This document shows, in pieces, positions 6,153 through 11,618 of a DNA stretch of 11,618 nt. A model generated the notes under the pieces. The model was not told the DNA's origin and ran no database searches. It worked only from the letters and a program-made list of their open reading frames with translations. The translations under genes were made by a program, and so were the position numbers. The stretch covers positions 1 to 11,618 of the forward strand of contig JADGQQ010000149.1 in assembly GCA_017881645.1 (NCBI GenBank), written 5' to 3'. The first letter of the stretch is position 1, and the number at the start of each line of letters is the position of its first letter. The stretch comes from Clostridia bacterium. Lineage in GTDB: Bacteria; Bacillota; Clostridia; Saccharofermentanales; Saccharofermentanaceae.

Positions 6153-6641
6153 ATGAAAGAACAGGAAACACATAACAAATATATGCGGGCCGCATTGGCT
6201 CTCGCAAAGAAGGCCCGGCTTGCTGAGGAGTCGCCGATCGGCTGCGTTCTCGTGCATAACGGAGTTATTATAGCGCGCGGATATAATCTGCGCCAGTCCC
6301 GTCAGGATGTCACTTTGCATGCGGAACTCATGGCCATCCGCAAAGCATGCAGGAAGCTCTCCTCCTGGCGGCTTGAAGACTGCGACCTGTATGTGACGCT
6401 CGAACCCTGCTACATGTGTGCCGGCGCGATTATCCAGGCACGTATCCGCCATGTATATTTCGGAGCCGCCGACCCGAAGGCCGGCGCCGTCATTTCAAAG
6501 AATCATCTTTTCGATCTGGATCATAATCATCACGTCGAATATACGGGCGGAATCATGGAAACGGAATGCAGCGAAATTCTTACGGATTTTTTCCGGGACC
6601 TTCGAGCGAAAAAGAAAGTCCGTCCGGAATCAGCCATATAA
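6153..6641 (+). CDS. tadA: tRNA-specific adenosine deaminase TadA
   Basis: TadA converts adenosine 34 of tRNA-Arg(ACG) to inosine, allowing one tRNA to read several arginine codons; it works as a cytosolic zinc-dependent homodimer. The 162-residue product has the cytidine/deoxycytidylate deaminase fold signatures: H56-A-E58, giving a zinc ligand and the proton shuttle, and P85-C86-Y-M-C89, giving the other two zinc ligands. The N-terminal MRAALALAKKA and the NLRQ segment before HAE agree with the TadA subgroup rather than guanine or cytosine deaminases. The C-terminal FFRDLRAKKK is also typical. Starting at ATG 6153 keeps the full N-terminal helix, but no Shine-Dalgarno sequence precedes it and an extended -10 lies just upstream. 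The only plus-strand gene here, it overlaps the convergent addA 3' end by 62 bp. No SRP RNA or dnaX, frequent tadA neighbours in Firmicutes, is present. Confidence 0.95.
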   Translation: MKEQETHNKYMRAALALAKKARLAEESPIGCVLVHNGVIIARGYNLRQSRQDVTLHAELMAIRKACRKLSSWRLEDCDLYVTLEPCYMCAGAIIQARIRHVYFGAADPKAGAVISKNHLFDLDHNHHVEYTGGIMETECSEILTDFFRDLRAKKKVRPESAI

Positions 6642-9600
6642 TTCTTTCCGTCACGCAAAGTCCGCTGGCGGCTTCAATAGCTTTTGCATAATATTCCAGC
6701 TGAACCGCATAGCGTTCCTGCAGGACCTGCGCCTTTTGCCCGTGCGAACCTTCGATTCGATCGGATTTGTAGTCGATCAGAACGGCGCAGCCATTTTCAA
6801 TGAACCAGCAGTCAATCATTCCCTGTACAAGTGACATGTCGGATTTTCCAACCGGCACCGTAATAGAGAACGGGATTTCACGAAAAGGACCGCGCCCTTT
6901 GTCTTTTTCGGCGGCGATCAGTCTGGCACACAAAGATGACGATGTAAATCTTGAAACCGAAGAAAAGTAAGGCTCAATATCCGATACCATTTCCGGCCGG
7001 ATCATTTTGTGACTTACCAGTGCTCCCAGAGCGGTTCGAATATCCTCCGGACCTGCTCCGGACGGAAGGGAAGCAAAATCCAGATATTGAAAAACACTGT
7101 GCAAAAGCGTTCCTTTTTCGGCGGCGGACAATGCGCTTCCTGTACGTCGGTTTGCGGGTTCAATCGGCTGAACGACCAGATTTACCGGGCGTTTTCCAAT
7201 GACTTCGGGTACAAACAGCGGCAGCAGGACTTCATCCTCTTCTTCCGGCCTTCCATAATCATTGACCCGTCTCTTGATTTCGCTGACGGACATTTTGGCG
7301 GGAATCCGCGTCCGGTCCTGATACGGGTATTCACCATGTATCTGCAGTGCAAACAAATGGATTTCCTCCGGTGAAAGATCGGAACATCCGGTGAAATTCT
7401 GCGGATAAACGGAAGGTGCCGGTGCAGGCACCCCGGGGGTCACCGGAACATTCGCACGCAGATAGGCTTCTTCTGCGGTACATACGGAAAGTTTCCATTC
7501 CGCACCCTCCTGTTCTGCATTGGCTGAGACCGCGTTTGGCCCGTCGTCCGTATCCGGCGCGTCAGACAGCAGCCGGTCCCATGTTATTGCGGCATGCCTT
7601 GCAAGCCCGAGCAGGCAAAGATCCAGAAAGGATTTGGATTTCTGCACAAGCCAGGCCGGAAGCTTCTCATCGGTTTCCATCTGAGCCAGACGAAGAAGTT
7701 CCGCGCTCTTTCCAATACTTCCGTCTTTTTTGCGCGCAATACATCCTACCAGAAACAGTTTTTCCTCCGCGCGGGTCATGGCTACATAGAAAAGCCGCAT
7801 ATTTTCAGCAAGTTCCGCCCGCATCTCGTCCGTTTCCATCGCGAGCTTGCTGTGCGTCGGGTAAAAATAGCCCTCGTCAGGACGTATGTAATCGATACCG
7901 ATGCCGAAGCTTTCCGACAGCAGTGTACGCGATCCTCTTTGTCCTGCGGGAAATCTCCGGTCGAGACCGCAGACGAAGACATATTTGAATTCAAGGCCTT
8001 TGCTTTTATGAATGCTGAGACAATGGACCACATCTCTTTCGTCGGCATTCGGATCAAAATCATCCGGGCTTTCGCCTTTCTCACGAATATCTTCAATGTA
8101 TTTGACAAAACGATAGAGTCCGCTGTTTCGGCCGGTCTCATAGCGGTTGGCCCAGTCCCGGAATGTCTCAAGATCCATGACCCTTTTTCCGCCGTCCGGA
8201 AGGGTACTGACCTGCTCGCGGAAACCGGTCTCCACGTAAATGGTTTCGATCAGTTCGGAAACGCGAAGATACATAGAGCGGCTCCGCAGCGAATCGATCC
8301 AGTCGCAGAACGACTGCACTTTCCGGGAGAGCAGAGTATCCGGTGCCGAATCCCGCATCAGGAGGACCGCCTCGTGAAAGAACAAAACAGTCTCTTGCAT
8401 CTTCTGCGGAAAAAGTTTAATGGCGAGCAGTTCACTGTCTGTAAATCCGGCCTGCGGAAATGCGGCACGCATGACAGCCGCCAACGGGATGTCCTGCCTG
8501 AAATTATCCAGAATTTTCATCAGACTTTCCATAAGCATCAGCTCACGGCTTGAGAGGAATACGGATTCTCCGATGCCTTCCGCAGGGATGCCGTGACAAA
8601 TCATCTGGTCACGGAACAAGGCGACTTCGCTGTTCGTCCGGGTAAGGATGGCTATATCGCCCCAGGCCACTCCGCCTCCGGTCACCAGTTCCCTGATTTT
8701 CGTGACGACAGCCTGTGCGGATTTCTCCGCCTTTCCCAGATCTTCGAGAGTTTCCGCGTCCGTTATGTCCGATTCCATACCGCCTGATTCCGGCGTTTCC
8801 GTTTCGATCATGACATCCGCCGGAATCGGCTCGTCCCCGGATGCCCCTGCATCTGCGGACAGGATTGCGGCGGCTCCGGTAATATCGACCAGAAGAATCT
8901 CTGCCGCCGGTCCGGCAGTTTCCGTATCCGACTCACGTTCCGCCACGAGCTGCTGTCCTGCATCATAGTCGATCTCACCGGAAGATACGGAGAGTATCTG
9001 CGAGAAAATATGATTGACCAGGTGAAGAATCCCGGGGCGGCTTCGGAAATTACTGTTAAGTTCCAGAAGTTCCCCGTCCGTTTTGTTTTGATAGGCGCGC
9101 ATGCGATTCATGAAAAGCTGCGGTCTCGCATGCCGGAACCGGTAAATGCTCTGCTTGACATCGCCCACGACGAAGCAGTTGTTTTTCGCGAAACAATGTA
9201 CGATTGCTTCTTCGATCCGGCTGTTGTCCTGATACTCGTCAATATAAATTTCACTGAAAATGCCGGAATAATATTTCTGTGCATCCGGGCGTGAAAGCAG
9301 CTGCAGCGCAATATGTTCGTAGTCCGGGAAATCAACGGCATTTTCCGCTCTCTTTTTCCGTGCATAACGGTCATCCACAAGACAGAGCACTTCATACAGC
9401 CGGGATGCAACCGGAAGCATGAAGAGCAGATCTTCCTCGAGCGCTTCTTCCGTTCTCGCGAAAAGATGACGTGCCGGAGTCCGGAATGACGACATCATGT
9501 CTTTGGTTGCGCCTTTTCCGGTCAGATAGAAGATGACTTCGTAAACAGCTGGCAGCAGTGCAAAGAAAGATCCCCGGACATCGTCCGGATCATCCGCCTT

Positions 9601-10626
9601 AACGGACGGGCCCTTCCCCTCCGGAAACATGCCGGCGTATGCAGCACACCGGTTCCACGTAAGCAATCCCTCAGCCGCCTCTGTGAAAATGCCGGTCAGC
9701 ACATGAAATACATCCCCGAAATATGCATGATATCGCTCGTTCACTTTCCTGTCCTTCACGAACTGCACATCCGGCAGGATTTGCATCAGCTGCGCAAGGT
9801 TCGGCTCAGCCAGCTGGATGGCCGTAAAGAAGTCCGACATAAGTGTTTGCGCGTGATGTGTCGTGCCGAATGAAGTCGTTGCGTCTTTCATCTGCCGGAG
9901 CTTATCCGTCGTCCATTCTTCATAGGCAGGAAGACTGCGCAGATAGGAGTGCCGTGCGGCGACCCATTCCCTGACGGGCACGTCGCTTCTGGCATTGCCA
10001 AGAGACGCGATCGCACGGTCGAAATCCGCGAGCCACCCGGTGAGCGTTATTTCCTCGGGAAGAAGCGTAAAAGGTGCGATTTCACTCGAATTGCGGGTTC
10101 TTTCGTGCGGGACCTTTTCAGCAGGATCCGGGCGGCTTCCGGTCTTCGCGGCATGAGACATCTCATATAATGTTGAAAATACCTCTTCTATGGATTCCTG
10201 CAGAAGCAGTTTCCTGCGCATATCGTCAAGAGTTGAGAACCCGGGTTCGATGATGACATCGCCGTCATCGGTTCGGGCGTCATATCCAAAATTCTGGATA
10301 ACATCCAGACAGAAGGCATGAATCGTTGAAATATGCGCCGTCGGGAGGAAGGCCAGCTGCTCTGCAATGTAATTTCTTCTTGCGGAATCCGTCTCCGCGG
10401 ACAGTCCGTCCGTCAGCTTCTTCTCTATTTTGTCGCGCATATTGGACGCGGCTGCATTTGTAAATGTCATGACAAGAACATTTCGCAGGTGCATCTTTCC
10501 GGACAGAATCCGGGATGCGATTCGTTCCGTCATGACGCTGGTTTTACCGGAGCCGGCAGCTGCGCTGACCAGAAGGTTTCCAACATCGGCATCCACCACT
10601 TTTTGCTGCTGAACTGTGAACTTCAT
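6580..10626 (-). CDS. addA: AddA, helicase-nuclease subunit of the AddAB recombination complex
   Basis: AddA is the UvrD-like 3'-5' helicase and nuclease that, with AddB, resects double-strand breaks for RecA loading; AddAB replaces RecBCD in most Firmicutes. The 1348-residue product shows the SF1 motifs in order: Walker A AAAGSGKT (22-29), DEYQD (463-467), GDVKQSIYRFR (488-498), NSNFRSRP (524-531), SIHKSKGLEF (871-880) and LFYVAMTRAEEK (945-956). The C-terminal RecB-type nuclease is intact: H1176 in GTLLHSVFQ, D1272, D1285 and K1287 of IDYKSD, and QLEYY (1309-1313). It is longer than a typical AddA of about 1200 residues; part of the excess is an acidic, low-complexity insert at about 585-630. 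It starts in an ATGA overlap with the addB stop, with GGGGGTG upstream in the addB tail. Its 3' end overlaps tadA tail to tail. It looks fully functional. Confidence 0.97.
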   Translation of the reverse strand: MKFTVQQQKVVDADVGNLLVSAAAGSGKTSVMTERIASRILSGKMHLRNVLVMTFTNAAASNMRDKIEKKLTDGLSAETDSARRNYIAEQLAFLPTAHISTIHAFCLDVIQNFGYDARTDDGDVIIEPGFSTLDDMRRKLLLQESIEEVFSTLYEMSHAAKTGSRPDPAEKVPHERTRNSSEIAPFTLLPEEITLTGWLADFDRAIASLGNARSDVPVREWVAARHSYLRSLPAYEEWTTDKLRQMKDATTSFGTTHHAQTLMSDFFTAIQLAEPNLAQLMQILPDVQFVKDRKVNERYHAYFGDVFHVLTGIFTEAAEGLLTWNRCAAYAGMFPEGKGPSVKADDPDDVRGSFFALLPAVYEVIFYLTGKGATKDMMSSFRTPARHLFARTEEALEEDLLFMLPVASRLYEVLCLVDDRYARKKRAENAVDFPDYEHIALQLLSRPDAQKYYSGIFSEIYIDEYQDNSRIEEAIVHCFAKNNCFVVGDVKQSIYRFRHARPQLFMNRMRAYQNKTDGELLELNSNFRSRPGILHLVNHIFSQILSVSSGEIDYDAGQQLVAERESDTETAGPAAEILLVDITGAAAILSADAGASGDEPIPADVMIETETPESGGMESDITDAETLEDLGKAEKSAQAVVTKIRELVTGGGVAWGDIAILTRTNSEVALFRDQMICHGIPAEGIGESVFLSSRELMLMESLMKILDNFRQDIPLAAVMRAAFPQAGFTDSELLAIKLFPQKMQETVLFFHEAVLLMRDSAPDTLLSRKVQSFCDWIDSLRSRSMYLRVSELIETIYVETGFREQVSTLPDGGKRVMDLETFRDWANRYETGRNSGLYRFVKYIEDIREKGESPDDFDPNADERDVVHCLSIHKSKGLEFKYVFVCGLDRRFPAGQRGSRTLLSESFGIGIDYIRPDEGYFYPTHSKLAMETDEMRAELAENMRLFYVAMTRAEEKLFLVGCIARKKDGSIGKSAELLRLAQMETDEKLPAWLVQKSKSFLDLCLLGLARHAAITWDRLLSDAPDTDDGPNAVSANAEQEGAEWKLSVCTAEEAYLRANVPVTPGVPAPAPSVYPQNFTGCSDLSPEEIHLFALQIHGEYPYQDRTRIPAKMSVSEIKRRVNDYGRPEEEDEVLLPLFVPEVIGKRPVNLVVQPIEPANRRTGSALSAAEKGTLLHSVFQYLDFASLPSGAGPEDIRTALGALVSHKMIRPEMVSDIEPYFSSVSRFTSSSLCARLIAAEKDKGRGPFREIPFSITVPVGKSDMSLVQGMIDCWFIENGCAVLIDYKSDRIEGSHGQKAQVLQERYAVQLEYYAKAIEAASGLCVTERIIWLIPDGLSFSLEGPGKNP

Positions 10627-11618
10627 ATCGATGCACCCCCGATTTCCGAAAGGCGATTTCTGACAGATGTGCGGTATGCGTCCCTGTCATTTTCCTTCTT
10701 CCCGTCGGCGTCCGTAAGTGCCGGTATCGGAGGCAGCCGTTTGTATGGAGGCCTGGCCGGATCAATTCCGCATACCGGTTTACAGGAGCAGTATTCGCAG
10801 GCAGCTTTCCCGCCGTTTTTCGGGAGGAGTGCGGGTTCAACAGGGAAATGGCCGGCGAAGAGATTTTTGCAGTGATCTTCTATTTTTTGCATGGCATATG
10901 CGCCGGAAAGAGACAGATCCTCAGTATCCAGTTTCAGGCTTCGGAGATTATAGGTCTTCCGGATTGCTTTGTCCATAAATGCCGGATCCGGTTTTCCTGT
11001 CAGCTCTTTAACGGGAATCATCGGTGCCGTGAGATAGAAATACCCCGCATCGAATGGCTGCAGATCCGGATGTTCCACCGAATATGCGTGCAGATACGCC
11101 GGAAGCTGCACGGAAAGCCCGTGATACAAGGACGTATAGTCGACGGTTTTGTTTCCGCTCTTGTAATCGATGATTCGGAATGAATGGTCATCGTGATTGA
11201 CATCAATCCGGTCAATCATGCCGTGAAAGCGTACGGTTCTTCCGGAAGGCAGCTTCATGGTCACCGCCTGCGCACCGTCTTCACCCATATTCCACTCCAT
11301 ACGGTCCGGCGAAAATCCGGCCGGTGATATGTCCTGAAAAATTGCACGAAGGGAATGCGTGGCAACTTCCAGAATGCGGTTCCCCGCAGCCGCCAGAAAG
11401 GCAGGGTCCTGAGACAGCGGTGTTTGCTCTTCCGCCATAACCTTTGTAAACAGCTCGCCCGCCCAAGTACGGAAATCCCGGCTGAGATACCGGTTGTAGA
11501 CCATTTCTTTGTCCCCGGCCGATGCCGCATTCCGGCTGTCGTCCATGTAGGATGTGAGCGACACTTCAAACATGCGGTGCAGGACAGAGCCGATATCATT
11601 CATTTGGACTTCAAATAT
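10623..11618 (-). CDS. addB: AddB, C-terminal part (5' end beyond the window)
   Basis: The frame is open to the right edge, so only the last 331 residues of a protein normally over 1100 residues are seen. AddB is the partner of AddA; it has a second nuclease domain, a 4Fe-4S cluster and, in characterised homologues, an inactivated helicase fold that recognises Chi. Visible here is the start of the RecB-like nuclease domain (FEVQMNDIGSVLHRMFE, at the edge; canonical diGxxxHxxLE), then GMIDRID, IIDYKSGN (DYKSG encoded at 11168-11154) and QLPAYLHAY, all expected catalytic or structural motifs. The C-terminal cluster motif CEYCSCKPVC (10799-10770) supplies the CxxCxxxxxC triad; the fourth ligand cysteine would lie just beyond the edge. 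The stop overlaps the addA start by ATGA, the usual addBA arrangement. An internal ATG at 11603 is not the true start. Confidence 0.95.
   Translation of the reverse strand: MFEVQMNDIGSVLHRMFEVSLTSYMDDSRNAASAGDKEMVYNRYLSRDFRTWAGELFTKVMAEEQTPLSQDPAFLAAAGNRILEVATHSLRAIFQDISPAGFSPDRMEWNMGEDGAQAVTMKLPSGRTVRFHGMIDRIDVNHDDHSFRIIDYKSGNKTVDYTSLYHGLSVQLPAYLHAYSVEHPDLQPFDAGYFYLTAPMIPVKELTGKPDPAFMDKAIRKTYNLRSLKLDTEDLSLSGAYAMQKIEDHCKNLFAGHFPVEPALLPKNGGKAACEYCSCKPVCGIDPARPPYKRLPPIPALTDADGKKENDRDAYRTSVRNRLSEIGGASI

Noticed and set aside
7594..8553. A 319-codon plus-strand open frame inside addA
   Set aside because: It lies wholly antisense to AddA helicase motifs, has no ribosome site that I can see, and its translation shows no recognisable domain. 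Open antisense frames of this kind come from codon bias in the real gene.
1..11618. CRISPR arrays, insertion sequences, tRNA or rRNA genes, and attachment sites
   Set aside because: No regularly spaced repeats, transposase motifs, cloverleaf-like segments or terminal inverted repeats were seen. The frequent short CCGG-containing words look like codon and dinucleotide bias, not a repeat family.

Overview
The window looks like a chromosomal segment of a Bacillota (Firmicutes) bacterium of clostridial type. The evidence is AddAB rather than RecBCD, a short SigA/RpoD-type sigma factor, strong GGAGG ribosome sites, and an rnfC-D-G gene order like that of clostridial Rnf operons. Base composition is moderate, close to half GC by eye. 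I cannot name a family or genus with confidence. All genes but one (tadA) lie on the minus strand. Gene packing is tight and no non-coding stretch exceeds 300 bases.

Layout from right to left, which is the direction of minus-strand transcription. The 3' part of addB (10623 to the window edge) overlaps addA (6580-10626) by ATGA; together they encode the helicase-nuclease for double-strand-break repair. addA runs convergently into tadA (6153-6641, +), the tRNA adenosine deaminase, with a 62-bp tail-to-tail coding overlap. A short divergent promoter region (6008-6152) separates tadA from a minus-strand gene (5249-6007) for an unrecognised zinc-ribbon, single-membrane-span protein. A terminator-like hairpin follows that gene, and rpoD (4089-5156) comes next.

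After a 91-bp gap comes a translationally coupled cluster: rnfC (2654-3997), rnfD (1647-2657), rnfG (406-1650) and a membrane-protein gene in the rnfE/A slot, cut by the left window edge (1-406). Each gene overlaps the next by one or four bases. Canonical Rnf couples ferredoxin oxidation and NAD+ reduction to ion pumping.

This Rnf cluster is the most interesting part. RnfC keeps both 4Fe-4S motifs but has substitutions in the conserved flavin/NADH-site signatures. RnfD has SSAT in place of the flavinylation motif SGAT. RnfG is twice the usual length: it has a second FMN-binding-like domain and a Pro/Thr-rich linker inserted, and neither module keeps a recognisable SGAT motif. The visible part of the RnfE/A-slot protein lacks the early conserved cysteine. 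This suggests a divergent Rnf lineage with altered cofactor content, or one losing function. All family comparisons were made from memory of consensus motifs, without alignment software.
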